DNA of 64,000 bases from Bacteroidales bacterium (GTDB taxonomy: Bacteria; Bacteroidota; Bacteroidia; Bacteroidales; UBA932), in assembly GCA_017651465.1 (NCBI GenBank), contig JAGCCX010000081.1, forward strand, positions 1-64,000, written 5' to 3'. The position numbers and the translations under genes were made by a program. Position 1 is the first letter of the stretch, and every line of letters starts with the position of its first letter. The notes beneath the pieces were generated by a model. It ran no database searches. It saw only the letters and a list, made by a program, of their open reading frames with translations, and was not told the origin of the DNA. Shown piece after piece: positions 27,235 through 35,392 of this stretch.

Positions 27235-27463
27235 GCCGCAAAGCGCACAAAAACAAGGAGATTGTGTCAAAAGCAGCTCCGAACGGCCGCAAAGCGCACA
27301 AAAACCGGGGGATTGTGTCAAAAGCAGCTCCGAACGGCCGCAAAGCGCACAAATACCGGCGATTTGTGTCAAAAGCAGCTCCGAACGGCCGCAAAGCGCA
27401 CAAATATCGGCGATCTGTGTCAAAAGCAGCTCCGAACGGGCGAAAAGCGTTGAACAATAAGTA
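27235..27463. repeat. Tandem array of a 51-bp unit (four and a half copies)
   Basis: Units begin at 27235, 27286, 27337 and 27388, with a diverged partial copy from 27439. Each has a constant part of about 34 bases (CGGCCGCAAAGCGCACAAA and AAAAGCAGCTCCGAA) and a variable part of about 17 bases. Because 51 is a multiple of three and stops are absent, several frames on both strands stay open. One plus frame gives a 17-residue repeat SKAAPNGRKAHKYRRFV; a minus frame gives FGAAFDTNRRYLCALRP. No convincing ribosome-binding site sets a start. Confidence 0.85.
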
Positions 27464-27486
27464 GACAGGCCGTAAAATGTAACGTG

Positions 27487-27560
27487 TTGATAATCAACTG
27501 AAACTGATTTCGCTATAGTCGTCAGAAACTATAGCGATTTCTGTTCTTGCTGATTATCAA
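27487..27560. repeat. Nested inverted repeats between the tandem array and trxA
   Basis: TTGATAATCA at 27487-27496 is repeated inverted at 27551-27560. Inside, TCGCTATAGT at 27510-27519 pairs with ACTATAGCGA at 27528-27537. The whole can fold as one long interrupted hairpin. No coding frame is convincing, and the next 120 bases up to the trxA promoter hold nothing I can name. Confidence 0.7.
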
Positions 27561-27679
27561 GCAGATGTCGTTTACGCCCTCCCTACGCGCCACTGCGTCC
27601 AGGGTTGCGGCAGAACTCGTTGATAACAGCGGGAATGTGTACAAGGTACAAATAATGCTCTATTATCCAAATAATTGTC

Positions 27680-27687
27680 TATATTTG
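27680..27687 (+). promoter_or_regulatory. -7 promoter element of the trx operon
   Basis: TATATTTG lies seven bases before the thioredoxin ATG, predicting a nearly leaderless transcript for the operon 27694-31966. Confidence 0.6.
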
Positions 27688-27693
27688 TAGAAT

Positions 27694-28008
27694 ATGGATA
27701 AAGTAATTACATCAACCAATTTTCAGGAGTACCTGGAGGTTCCGGGACTGCTGGTGATAGATTTCTGGGCCACTTGGTGCGGCCCTTGCCGTATGCTCAG
27801 CCCTATAGTTGACGACCTCGCCGCGGAGTTTGAAGGCCGCGCCACCATTGCCAAGTGCAATGTGGACGATTGCGAGGACATTGCCGCCCAGTTCGGCGTC
27901 CGCAACATCCCCACCCTTGTGTTTGTCAAGAACGGGGCGGTGGTTGACCGTACCGTGGGAGTGATGCCCAAGCAGGAACTCGAGGCCAAGATCAACCTCT
28001 ATCTGTAA
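27694..28008 (+). CDS. trxA: Thioredoxin
   Basis: The 104-residue cytosolic protein has the redox motif WCGPC with Cys29 and Cys32 and the cis-proline region RNIPTLVF. It reduces protein disulfides. Length and sequence are typical of the family. It leads a tightly packed operon; its stop overlaps the next start as TAATG. Confidence 0.93.
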   Translation: MDKVITSTNFQEYLEVPGLLVIDFWATWCGPCRMLSPIVDDLAAEFEGRATIAKCNVDDCEDIAAQFGVRNIPTLVFVKNGAVVDRTVGVMPKQELEAKINLYL

Positions 28009-28529
28009 TGCGGGTCCTGTTCTTCTGCTCTGCAGTAAAGGACATAGCCCCCGAATACAATTCTGCCGCCCGCAGCCTGGTCAAGGCCGCGTGCGATAGG
28101 GGTTATGAGATAGTGTCGGGCGGCACTGTCAAGGGTACTATGGCCGTTGTTTGTGAGACGGCCGCAGAATGTGGAGCCCGCGTGCGGGGAGTCCTGCCTG
28201 CTTTTATGCGCGGCCTCGAGCATCCCGCCCTTACCGACCTGGAGTGGACGGAAACTATGGCCGAACGCAAAGAAAAGATGCGCGAGGGCGTGGACATTGT
28301 AATTGCCCTTCCCGGCGGAATAGGCACGATGGACGAGCTCTTCGAGACTTTTACCCTGGCCAAGCTCGGACGATTCCCCGGCAAACTTGCGGTGCTTAAC
28401 ATCGGCGGTTTCTACGACCCGCTTGCTGCACTTCTGGACCATTTTGTGGCGGCAAATATGCTGACCCCGGAAGACCGTGGGCTTCTTCACATCTGTTCTA
28501 CCATTCAAGAAATCGAAGATCTGCTGTGA
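28008..28529 (+). CDS. LOG-family protein (putative nucleotide phosphoribohydrolase)
   Basis: The 173-residue Rossmann-fold protein has the LOG motif PGGIGTMDE at 102-110 and an upstream GGTVKGTM segment. Family members cleave nucleoside 5'-monophosphates to base plus ribose 5-phosphate; some are misannotated as lysine decarboxylase. It overlaps both trxA and the following prenyl synthase gene by a few bases. Confidence 0.82.
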   Translation: MRVLFFCSAVKDIAPEYNSAARSLVKAACDRGYEIVSGGTVKGTMAVVCETAAECGARVRGVLPAFMRGLEHPALTDLEWTETMAERKEKMREGVDIVIALPGGIGTMDELFETFTLAKLGRFPGKLAVLNIGGFYDPLAALLDHFVAANMLTPEDRGLLHICSTIQEIEDLL

Positions 28530-29494
28530 ATAGGGAAGATGTCATAAGCCTGCTGGGGCCTAGCTGGAACGAGTTCGGACGGCTCGTCAGTGATTCCCTG
28601 CGCTCCGACATCGCCCTTCTGGACCAGGTCAACGCCTCGCTGATGGAGAATGCCGGCAAGCAGCTCCGTCCGATGCTGCTGCTGCTTGTGGCCGGCGCAT
28701 CGGGAGAGATAAGCAGCGACAGCGTCCATTATGCCGCCGCGGTGGAGATGCTCCATAATGCAACCCTGCTGCACGACGATGTTGCCGACCGTAGTTCGAC
28801 CCGTCGCGGACAACCTACTCTCTGCGCTTTGATGGGGCCTTCCGCCGCCGTGCTGGTTGGCGATTTCTGGCTCTCGAAAGCTATGGACCACGTGGTGAAC
28901 ACCAAGCACAAAGACGGGGCCATCAAACTGTTTTCCAACACCTTGAGCCTGCTGGCAGAAGGGGAGATGCTGCAGCTCCAGAAGGCAGAGCGCGCAGATA
29001 CCACAGAGGAGGACTATCTGCGGATAATTTACTGCAAGACGGCCTCTCTCTTCGAGACCGCCTGCCGCGTGGCTGCAATCTCGGTCGATGCCGAGCCGCG
29101 GCTCTGCGAGGCGGCAGGGCGCTATGGAAGGGCCCTGGGAATGGCTTTCCAGATCAGGGACGATATATTCGACTACACCGAGGGCTCCGAAATAGGCAAG
29201 CCGGTGGGCCTCGACCTTAAGGAACACAAGATTACCCTTCCCTTGCTGGGAACGCTGCGCAGCTGTCCTGACCCCGATGCCATACGCGGAATGGTACGGG
29301 ACATTACGAACCATCCGGAATACTGCGATCAGTTGAGAGATTACGTATTGGGCAACGGGGGCATAGAGTATGCTTCCTCAAGGCTGGGAGACTTTATTTC
29401 CGAAGCCCTCCAAGCCCTTGAGGCCTTCTCTCCCTCCGCCCACAGGGATATGCTCCGCACTATTGCCAACTATAACGCCATACGCACCAAATGA
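28526..29494 (+). CDS. Polyprenyl diphosphate synthase (IspB/octaprenyl type)
   Basis: The 322-residue enzyme has both aspartate-rich motifs: DDVAD at 84-88 (LLHDDVADRS) and DDIFD at 212-216, plus GKQLRP near residue 45. It condenses isopentenyl diphosphate units on an allylic primer to make the side chain of menaquinone or a similar lipid. The start is a GTG overlapping the preceding stop (GTGA), supported by the normal family N-terminus that follows. Confidence 0.9.
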   Translation: MNREDVISLLGPSWNEFGRLVSDSLRSDIALLDQVNASLMENAGKQLRPMLLLLVAGASGEISSDSVHYAAAVEMLHNATLLHDDVADRSSTRRGQPTLCALMGPSAAVLVGDFWLSKAMDHVVNTKHKDGAIKLFSNTLSLLAEGEMLQLQKAERADTTEEDYLRIIYCKTASLFETACRVAAISVDAEPRLCEAAGRYGRALGMAFQIRDDIFDYTEGSEIGKPVGLDLKEHKITLPLLGTLRSCPDPDAIRGMVRDITNHPEYCDQLRDYVLGNGGIEYASSRLGDFISEALQALEAFSPSAHRDMLRTIANYNAIRTK

Positions 29495-30405
29495 ACATCG
29501 AGGAAATACTTAAGGGAATGGTCGACTCGGGGCGCGTGCCCCACGCCATAATGTTTTCCGAACCGGACGGGGGACCAGCATTCGGCCTTGCCCTGGGCTT
29601 CCTTCAGTACCTGTATGGAGAAGCAGGCGGAAGGGTGGCCAAACTCATACACCCCGATGTGCATTTTATCTTTCCTACCACTTCTCCCCAGACTTCAAGT
29701 TCTCTCGCTCCCCAGTTCAGGGAGCTTGCCCTTGCCAATCCTGCGTTCACCGAGGCCGAGCTGAACTCTGCCCTGGGCATAGAGGGCAAGAGTTCGATCA
29801 TTGCCGTGGCCGAGGCCAAGGAAGTGCTCTCCAGCCTCTCGCTAAGCGCCCTGGAAGGCGGATGGCGGAGCGTGGTAATGTACTTGCCCGAAAAGATGAA
29901 TCAGGAGACTGCCAACCGTCTCCTCAAATCGATAGAGGAACCCAGCGAGAAAACCCTTTTCATCCTTATCACCCACGCTCCGGAGAAGGTGCTCCGCACC
30001 ATCTGGTCGCGCTGCCAGCATTTCCAGCTTGGCGATGCCCTGAGGGCGCCCGACTTTGACTCTCCCGAACTGCTTGATACTCTGATGGATGCTTTGAGCG
30101 CACGGGACCTTTTCGCCGCCCTTGAGGCGGGCGAAAAGATTTCCGCCCTTCCCTCGAGGGAAAATGCAAAAGCTTTTTGTAAATTTGCAGCCGACGCGAT
30201 GCGCAACCTGTTCATTGCCCAGCAAGGACTGGATATTCCGAGCACCGCTTCAGGCAAGGCTGCCCAGTGGGCTCCGCGCTTTAAAAAGACCTTCCCAAGG
30301 GCCGCCGCCTCGTGTTTTGACAGGGCCTGGCGCCTTGTGGACAGGAATGTAAATACCAAAATAGTGTTCACCGACTTGGTGAACCGGCTTTCAAGTTTGT
30401 GCTGA
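29491..30405 (+). CDS. holB: DNA polymerase III delta-prime-like subunit
   Basis: The 304-residue product has the AAA+ core remnants of clamp-loader delta-prime. FSEPDGGPAFGLA stands where a Walker A would be, followed by VMYLPEKMNQETANRLLKSIEEP and the sensor LFILITHAPEKVLRTIWSRCQ. The ATP-binding loop and zinc site are not conserved, as expected for a stator subunit. It starts four bases before the preceding stop and is followed by ricT, the usual Bacteroidota order. Confidence 0.85.
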   Translation: MNIEEILKGMVDSGRVPHAIMFSEPDGGPAFGLALGFLQYLYGEAGGRVAKLIHPDVHFIFPTTSPQTSSSLAPQFRELALANPAFTEAELNSALGIEGKSSIIAVAEAKEVLSSLSLSALEGGWRSVVMYLPEKMNQETANRLLKSIEEPSEKTLFILITHAPEKVLRTIWSRCQHFQLGDALRAPDFDSPELLDTLMDALSARDLFAALEAGEKISALPSRENAKAFCKFAADAMRNLFIAQQGLDIPSTASGKAAQWAPRFKKTFPRAAASCFDRAWRLVDRNVNTKIVFTDLVNRLSSLC

Positions 30406-31559
30406 TGGACAACGAGACCATACAATACGATTGCTTCCGCGGCTGCACCGTTACTACCGGTGCGGACGGCGAAGATATATCCTGCGGCTACAGGGCCGGC
30501 TGCTGCAAGCTGTCGGACCGCAACTGGCTCAACGGAATGGATGACGGCACCTGTCCGGACATATTCGAGGTTCGCTTTAAAAACACCCGCAAGGGATTCT
30601 ACGTCAACGACTCACAGCAGAAGCTCAGCGTGGGCGACCTGGTGATCGTAGAGGCTGCCAACGGCCACGACCTTGGTATAGTTACCCTCAGCGGTCCCAT
30701 CGTGGCCCGCCAGATGGCCTGCAAGGGCGTGAATCCCGAGACTGCCGAGTTCAAGAAAATCTACCGCAAGGCCAAGCCCCTCGACATCCAGAAATGGCAG
30801 GAGGCCATAGCCCGCGAGCACGATACTATGATCAAGGCCCGCAAGATTGCGGCCGAGCTTGGGCTGGAGATGAAAATCGGCGACGTGGAGTTCCAGGGCG
30901 ACGGCACCAAGGCCATATTCTACTACATAGCAGACGGGCGCGTCGATTTCCGCCAGCTTATCAAGGTGTTTGCCGAGGAGTTCCGTATCAGAATAGAGAT
31001 GAAGCAGATAGGCGCCCGCCAGGAAGCCGGCCTCATAGGCGGCCTGGGCGTGTGCGGAAGGGAACTCTGCTGCGCCAACTACATCACCTCTTTCCAGAGC
31101 ATCTCTACCTCTGCGGCCCGCTGCCAGGACCTCTCGCTCAATCCCCAGAAGCTGGCCGGACAGTGCGGCAAGCTCAAGTGCTGCCTCAATTATGAGGTGG
31201 CCAACTACCTCGACGCCCAGTCGCGCATTCCCCGTGTCCAGGGCCCCCTGGAGTTCGAAGACGGCCAGGCGTTCTTGCGAAAGACCGATATCCTCAGGGA
31301 GATTATGTACTTCTCATACGACCGTAACTCCGATGCCGACCTCTATCCCCTCGATGCCGCCGAAGTGCGCGAGATTCTGGAAATGAACCGCAACGGCGAG
31401 CGTCCCGAGTCGCTGCGCACCGAGCCCGAACCGTCTGCCCCTGAGTTTGTTACGGCAGTCGGGGACGACAGCATTTCCCGTTTCGACGCTCCCAGGCGCA
31501 AGCGTTCGCGCTCCCACAAGAAGAGCCGTCACGGCCGCAAGCAGGGGGACAAACAGTGA
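30405..31559 (+). CDS. ricT: PSP1-domain protein RicT-like
   Basis: The 384-residue product starts at an ATG that overlaps the holB-like stop (TGATG). The PSP1 domain lies at about 60-290, with the cysteine motif CGRELCCANY and a second GKLKCCLNYE that together can bind an iron-sulfur cluster in RicT/YaaT proteins. The C-terminal 30 residues are a basic tail (RRKRSRSHKKSRHGRK). RicT homologues act in complexes that affect RNA maturation in Firmicutes; the role in Bacteroidota is unproven. Confidence 0.85.
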   Translation: MDNETIQYDCFRGCTVTTGADGEDISCGYRAGCCKLSDRNWLNGMDDGTCPDIFEVRFKNTRKGFYVNDSQQKLSVGDLVIVEAANGHDLGIVTLSGPIVARQMACKGVNPETAEFKKIYRKAKPLDIQKWQEAIAREHDTMIKARKIAAELGLEMKIGDVEFQGDGTKAIFYYIADGRVDFRQLIKVFAEEFRIRIEMKQIGARQEAGLIGGLGVCGRELCCANYITSFQSISTSAARCQDLSLNPQKLAGQCGKLKCCLNYEVANYLDAQSRIPRVQGPLEFEDGQAFLRKTDILREIMYFSYDRNSDADLYPLDAAEVREILEMNRNGERPESLRTEPEPSAPEFVTAVGDDSISRFDAPRRKRSRSHKKSRHGRKQGDKQ

Positions 31560-31966
31560 TGCGCCGCCTTCTCAGCCTGATTGCCTTAGCGGTGCTGCTG
31601 TCCTGCTGCGCCCAGCCATCGTCTTACGAGCATTTTATACGCTCCGATAAGTCGGGAGAATATAGCTTTACCCTTGATATGTCGGACACTCTTGCTTCTT
31701 ACGACTTGTCTTTCTTTTCGGTAATCGACCGCCCTCTGCTGCAGCGTGATACACTGGTTAGTTTTCCGCTGAATGTGGTGTGGCGCTCGCCCTCGGGCAG
31801 GTATTTTTCCGAGACGGTTTACTATCCGGCCGATTCGCTGCGCGTAAGGTACCGCAGCGGAGTCGTCCCCTCGGAAGGAGGGGAGTGGGCCCTTCAGGTA
31901 AGCGTAACCCCCGAACCTGCAGGGTTCAGGGGTCTTGGCGTAATCTGCAGCAAGACGGCGCTTTAA
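31559..31966 (+). CDS. gldH: GldH-like lipoprotein
   Basis: The 135-residue product has a lipoprotein signal ending at Cys16 (LLSC) and a small beta-rich domain (EYSFTLDMSDTLASYDLSFF). Its place right after ricT, overlapping by one base, is the usual place of gldH in Bacteroidota. It is shorter than typical GldH and similarity is weak, so the name rests largely on context. Many non-gliding Bacteroidales keep this gene. It ends the trx operon. Confidence 0.6.
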   Translation: MRRLLSLIALAVLLSCCAQPSSYEHFIRSDKSGEYSFTLDMSDTLASYDLSFFSVIDRPLLQRDTLVSFPLNVVWRSPSGRYFSETVYYPADSLRVRYRSGVVPSEGGEWALQVSVTPEPAGFRGLGVICSKTAL

Positions 31967-31980
31967 TCAGATACAAAATA

Positions 31981-32013
31981 AAAGCCGGCGGGAACGAGGT
32001 TCCTGCCGGCTTT
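31981..32013. terminator. Bidirectional terminator
   Basis: The stem AAAGCCGGC with GCCGGCTTT, extended by GGAAC with GTTCC, lies between the convergent gldH-like and tsf genes. A-rich and T-rich sides allow use in both directions. Confidence 0.82.
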
Positions 32014-32029
32014 GGAGTTGAAGTGTTGA

Positions 32030-33025
32030 TTAGTCGTTGAGGGAGAAGCGCTTGAAGGCGACAACCTTGGCATCTTTGTCCTCGGCTGCGATAGCGGCCT
32101 TGACGGAGATCTTGTCGTCGCTCATCTGGTACTCCTGCTCCTCGAGGGTCTGCTCCTTGAGGAACTTCTGCACGCGGCCGTTTGCGATATTCTCGATCAT
32201 CGCGGGGTTCAGGCTTGCGGCCTTCTCCTCACCGACGGTCTTGATAATCTCGCGGGCCTGGGCAGCCTGCTCGGGAGTGATCCAGCCCTTAGCGGTGTTG
32301 GACTCGATATGGTCCTCGCTGTCCACGTGAGCGGGGTTGATGCCCACCTTCTTGAGGGCGGCGTCGATGGCCTTCTGGACCATCTCGTCCTTGGTCTTCT
32401 GGACAGCAACGGTCTTCTCGTTGTCCAGAACGCTCTGAGGGCAGTCAGCTATGCCTATGGACACAGGGTTCATAGAAGCGACCTGCATCACCACACCCTT
32501 GGCGAGAGCCTCGCTGACGGGCTTGTTGAAGCCTACCAGTGCGCCCAGCTTGCCATTGATCTTGTGGATGTATTCGGCCACGAAAGGAGCCTCCACGAGG
32601 GCGTAGCCCACCAGGACGTGCTTCTCTCCGGTCTTGCCGGTCTGTGCCTCTACGGCCTCTGCCACGGTATATCCGTCGGGCATCTTGCAGGCCTTGAGGC
32701 CTTCAAGGTCGGCAGGGCAGTTTGCGATGGCCACGTCGGCGATGGCGTCGGCGAGGTTCTGGAAGTCGGAGTTGCGGGACACGAAGTCGGTCTCGCAGCC
32801 GAGGCATACCAGAATGCCCTTACCACCTGCGATGCGAGCCTTGACGGCGCCTTCCGATGTCTCACGGTCGGCCCTCTTGGCTGCAACCATCTTGCCCTTC
32901 TCGCGGATGATGCCGATAGCTTTCTCGAAGTTGCCTTCTGCCTCCTCGAGTGCCTTCTTGCAGTCCATCATACCGGCGGAAGTCATCTTACGTAACTTCA
33001 TTACGTCTGCTGCTGTAATTGCCAT
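32030..33025 (-). CDS. tsf: Elongation factor Ts
   Basis: The 331-residue cytosolic protein is the nucleotide-exchange factor for EF-Tu. The N-terminal domain carries LRKMTSAGMMDCKKAL, and the TDFVSRNSDF motif follows at about 80. The length fits Bacteroidales EF-Ts, which carries an extended core. It is the last gene of the leftward rplM-rpsI-rpsB-tsf operon. Confidence 0.96.
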   Translation of the reverse strand: MAITAADVMKLRKMTSAGMMDCKKALEEAEGNFEKAIGIIREKGKMVAAKRADRETSEGAVKARIAGGKGILVCLGCETDFVSRNSDFQNLADAIADVAIANCPADLEGLKACKMPDGYTVAEAVEAQTGKTGEKHVLVGYALVEAPFVAEYIHKINGKLGALVGFNKPVSEALAKGVVMQVASMNPVSIGIADCPQSVLDNEKTVAVQKTKDEMVQKAIDAALKKVGINPAHVDSEDHIESNTAKGWITPEQAAQAREIIKTVGEEKAASLNPAMIENIANGRVQKFLKEQTLEEQEYQMSDDKISVKAAIAAEDKDAKVVAFKRFSLND

Positions 33026-33053
33026 AGCTTTATCTCTTTAAGGGTTAATGGAA

Positions 33054-33911
33054 CTATTCGGCCTTGGCAGCTTCGGCTGCGGGCTGCTCGGGAGCGACCT
33101 CTACCTTCTCGGCCTGCTCGGGAGCCTCTTCCTTGGTAGCCTTGCGGGAGCGGAGACGGCGGGTAGCGGCCTTGGGCTCGCTCTGGGCCTCCTCCTGCTC
33201 GGGAGCCTCTTTGTCCTTCTCGAGCTTGCGCTCCTCAAGACCTTCGGCGATGGCTGCGCAGAGGATGTTCATAATGCACTCGATAGACTTTGCCGCGTCG
33301 TCGTTTGCCGGAATCACATAATCGATAGTGGTGGGATCGCAACAAGTATCAACCATTGCGAATACCGGAATGTTGAGGCGGTTGGCTTCTTTGACGGCGT
33401 TGGCTTCCTTCTGGATGTCAATCACGAAGATTGCCGAAGGGAGGCGGCTCATGTCGCGGATAGAACCGAGGTTCTTCTCGAGTTTTGCCCTCTGGCGGTC
33501 AACCTGGAGTCTCTCTCTCTTTGCGAGTTTCTCGAAGGTGCCGTCTTCTTTCATCTTGTCGATGGTGCCCATCTTCTTGATGGCCTTGCGGATGGTGGGG
33601 AAGTTGGTAAGCATACCACCTGCCCAGCGCTCGGTGACCGAAGGCATACCGACAGCGGTAGCTTTCTCGCTGACGATGTCTTTGGCCTGCTTCTTGGTGG
33701 CTACGAAGAGAATCTTACGGCCGCTCTTGGCGAGTATCTTCATTTCTTCGGCAGCCTCGTCTATCTTGACGATGGTCTTGTGCAGGTCGATGATGTGGAT
33801 TCCGTTCTTCTGGTCGAAGATGTACGGAGCCATTTTGGGGTTCCACTTGCGGGCGAGATGTCCGAAGTGTACGCCTGCATCAAGCAGTTCTTGGAAATTG
33901 GTACGTGACAT
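33054..33911 (-). CDS. rpsB: 30S ribosomal protein S2
   Basis: The 285-residue product has the S2 signatures GVHFGHLARKWNPKM and VIDIQKEANAVKEANRL. The C-terminal 55 residues are an added acidic/basic low-complexity tail rich in Glu, Ala and Lys, seen in many Bacteroidota S2 proteins. A 160-base untranslated stretch between rpsI and rpsB carries short GC-rich hairpins (GGCCCGTAGTCGGGC on the minus strand) and could be a leader. Confidence 0.96.
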   Translation of the reverse strand: MSRTNFQELLDAGVHFGHLARKWNPKMAPYIFDQKNGIHIIDLHKTIVKIDEAAEEMKILAKSGRKILFVATKKQAKDIVSEKATAVGMPSVTERWAGGMLTNFPTIRKAIKKMGTIDKMKEDGTFEKLAKRERLQVDRQRAKLEKNLGSIRDMSRLPSAIFVIDIQKEANAVKEANRLNIPVFAMVDTCCDPTTIDYVIPANDDAAKSIECIMNILCAAIAEGLEERKLEKDKEAPEQEEAQSEPKAATRRLRSRKATKEEAPEQAEKVEVAPEQPAAEAAKAE

Positions 33912-34071
33912 TGTTTGTTTTGTTCTGTTTTGTTTTTAACTGTGCCCGACTACGGGCCTCTTTTCTTCAAGGCGGAGTAGCGGATTTTCCGGTCTCCGGC
34001 CTTTTCCGCAGGGTGGCAACATTCCGCCGGGAATGTTTAAAACCACCTCTGTGCCGTAAATCAACAAAAGA

Positions 34072-34461
34072 CTAACGTTTGCTGAACTGGAAGCGTCTGC
34101 GGGCTCCGGGCTGACCGGGCTTCTTGCGCTCGACCTCGCGTGCATCGCGGGTGAGGAAACCGGCGGCCTTGAGAGCGGGACGATATGCTTCCTTGTCAAC
34201 CTCACAGAGTGCGCGGGCGATTCCGAGACGGATAGCCTCGGCCTGGCCTTTGGTGCCGCCGCCGCAGATAGTGACCTGAATGTCAAACTGACCTGCAGTA
34301 CCGGTGACCTCAAGAGGCTGGTTCACCACGTAACGGAGAGTCTCGGCGGGGAAGTAGTTCTCCAGGGGACGGTCGTTGATGGTGATGTTGCCTTTGCCGG
34401 CAGTGAGATAAACGCGAGCCACAGCTGCTTTACGTCTTCCAAGGGCGTGTGTCTGTTCCAT
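34072..34461 (-). CDS. rpsI: 30S ribosomal protein S9
   Basis: The 129-residue product has the family start [17 protein letters not shown], the [19 protein letters not shown] motif, and the basic tail ending in FSKR that reaches the decoding centre. It follows rplM after ten bases, as in most bacteria. Confidence 0.96.
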   Translation of the reverse strand: MEQTHALGRRKAAVARVYLTAGKGNITINDRPLENYFPAETLRYVVNQPLEVTGTAGQFDIQVTICGGGTKGQAEAIRLGIARALCEVDKEAYRPALKAAGFLTRDAREVERKKPGQPGARRRFQFSKR

Positions 34462-34470
34462 TTGCTCTGT

Positions 34471-34923
34471 TTAAATTTCGTTTAACTTGATGGTTTTGGG
34501 ATTCTGGGCCTGGTGCGGATGCTCGGGACCTGCGTAAACGTGCAGGTTGCCAAGGATCTTAACACCAAGACGGGTCTTGGGGAGCATTCCACGGACTGCC
34601 CTCCTCACGAGTTCGGCTGGCCTCTTCTCGAGGATCTCCTTGGGCGTTGTAAAGCGCTGTCCGCCGGGATAACCGGTGTAACGCGTGTAAACGCGGTCGG
34701 TCATTTTCTTGCCACCCAGGGCCACCTTCTCGGCGTTGACCACGATGACGTTGTCACCACAGTCCACGTTGGGGGTGAAGCCGGGCTTGGTCTTGCCACG
34801 AAGGACAAGAGCCACGCGGGCGGCGAGACGACCAAGTGCGAGATCCGTCGCGTCAATGACGACCCACTCTTTGTTCACAGTGCCCTTGTTCAGGGATACT
34901 GTCTTGTAGCTTTGTGTGTCCAC
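34471..34923 (-). CDS. rplM: 50S ribosomal protein L13
   Basis: The 150-residue product shows the L13 motifs WVVIDATDLALGRLA, DCGDNVIVVNAEKV and PAELVRRAVRGMLPKTRLG. It is the first gene of the leftward operon and is preceded by a promoter element at 34983-34990. Confidence 0.96.
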   Translation of the reverse strand: MDTQSYKTVSLNKGTVNKEWVVIDATDLALGRLAARVALVLRGKTKPGFTPNVDCGDNVIVVNAEKVALGGKKMTDRVYTRYTGYPGGQRFTTPKEILEKRPAELVRRAVRGMLPKTRLGVKILGNLHVYAGPEHPHQAQNPKTIKLNEI

Positions 34924-34982
34924 TGTCTTGATCTTTAATAGGTTAATAATAACATTGCGATCCCTTCAAAAATTAGGGGACG

Positions 34983-34990
34983 CAAAGGTA
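34983..34990 (-). promoter_or_regulatory. -7 promoter element of the rplM operon
   Basis: TACCTTTG on the minus strand lies about 60 bases before the rplM start, leaving an untranslated leader of about 50 bases. Confidence 0.6.
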
Positions 34991-35043
34991 GAAATTATTT
35001 CTTAAATATCAAAGTTTATGCTTGCTAATTCAAAAATTAACCC

Positions 35044-35051
35044 TATCTTTG
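35044..35051 (+). promoter_or_regulatory. -7 promoter element of tRNA-Met
   Basis: TATCTTTG lies 16 bases before the mature tRNA-Met 5' end. Confidence 0.6.
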
Positions 35052-35067
35052 CAGTCCCTTCAATGAT

Positions 35068-35141
35068 GGCGGGGTAGCTCAGCTGGTTAGAGCGTCGGAT
35101 TCATAATCCGGAGGTCGTGGGATCATGCCCCACCCCCGCTA
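35068..35141 (+). tRNA. tRNA-Met (anticodon CAU)
   Basis: A full cloverleaf is present. The acceptor arm is GGCGGGG with CCCCGCT (first pair G-T), the D arm contains GCTCAGCTGGTTAGAGC, and the anticodon stem TCGGA/TCCGG encloses a CAT anticodon. The T arm lies around GTGGGATCATGCCCCAC and the discriminator is A at 35141. The regular D arm suggests an elongator tRNA-Met, though an Ile tRNA with modified C34 cannot be excluded. The T loop reads ATCATGC, lacking the usual TTCGA pattern. Its 3' part recurs twice downstream. Confidence 0.9.
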
Positions 35142-35142
35142 C
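35112..35142 (+). repeat. tRNA-Met 3' attachment core, copy A
   Basis: This is the resident copy of a 31-base direct repeat that recurs at 40768-40798 (one mismatch) and 61852-61882 (no mismatch). It is the probable integration target. Confidence 0.85.
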
Positions 35143-35156
35143 GAAATGGCAAAAAG

Positions 35157-35188
35157 AAAAATCCACAAGCCTCAGACTTGTGGATTTT
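35157..35188 (+). terminator. Terminator at the left end of islet M1
   Basis: A 12-bp perfect stem (AAAATCCACAAG with CTTGTGGATTTT) ends in Ts. After integration it terminates tRNA-Met transcription. Confidence 0.82.
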
Positions 35189-35378
35189 ATCGTTTTATGT
35201 ATCAGTACCTTAGGTTGTTTGTGATGGGCGGCGGGAGTTAATCAGCGGAGGCAAAAACAGCGGTAAAAATGCGACCTTATATGCGACCAACTAAGTTTAA
35301 CCCAAAAACTGGTCGCAGATTATGACCCGAAACACTGCAAATGTCTCGTTCTACTGTCGCGAGAGCAAGAAAAAGAGT

Positions 35379-35386
35379 TATCTTTG
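35379..35386 (+). promoter_or_regulatory. -7 promoter element of the M1 AlbA_2 gene
   Basis: TATCTTTG lies seven bases before the ATG at 35393, predicting a leaderless mRNA. Shortly upstream (35269-35330) several GCGACC/GGTCGC hexamers occur, like those in the islet right ends. Confidence 0.55.
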
Positions 35387-35392
35387 TCTAAA

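Noticed and set aside
27235..27438. CRISPR-like alternation of constant and variable blocks
   Set aside because: The unit is 51 bp with only about 17 variable bases, the variable parts resemble each other, and no cas gene is near. It is a tandem repeat, not a CRISPR array.
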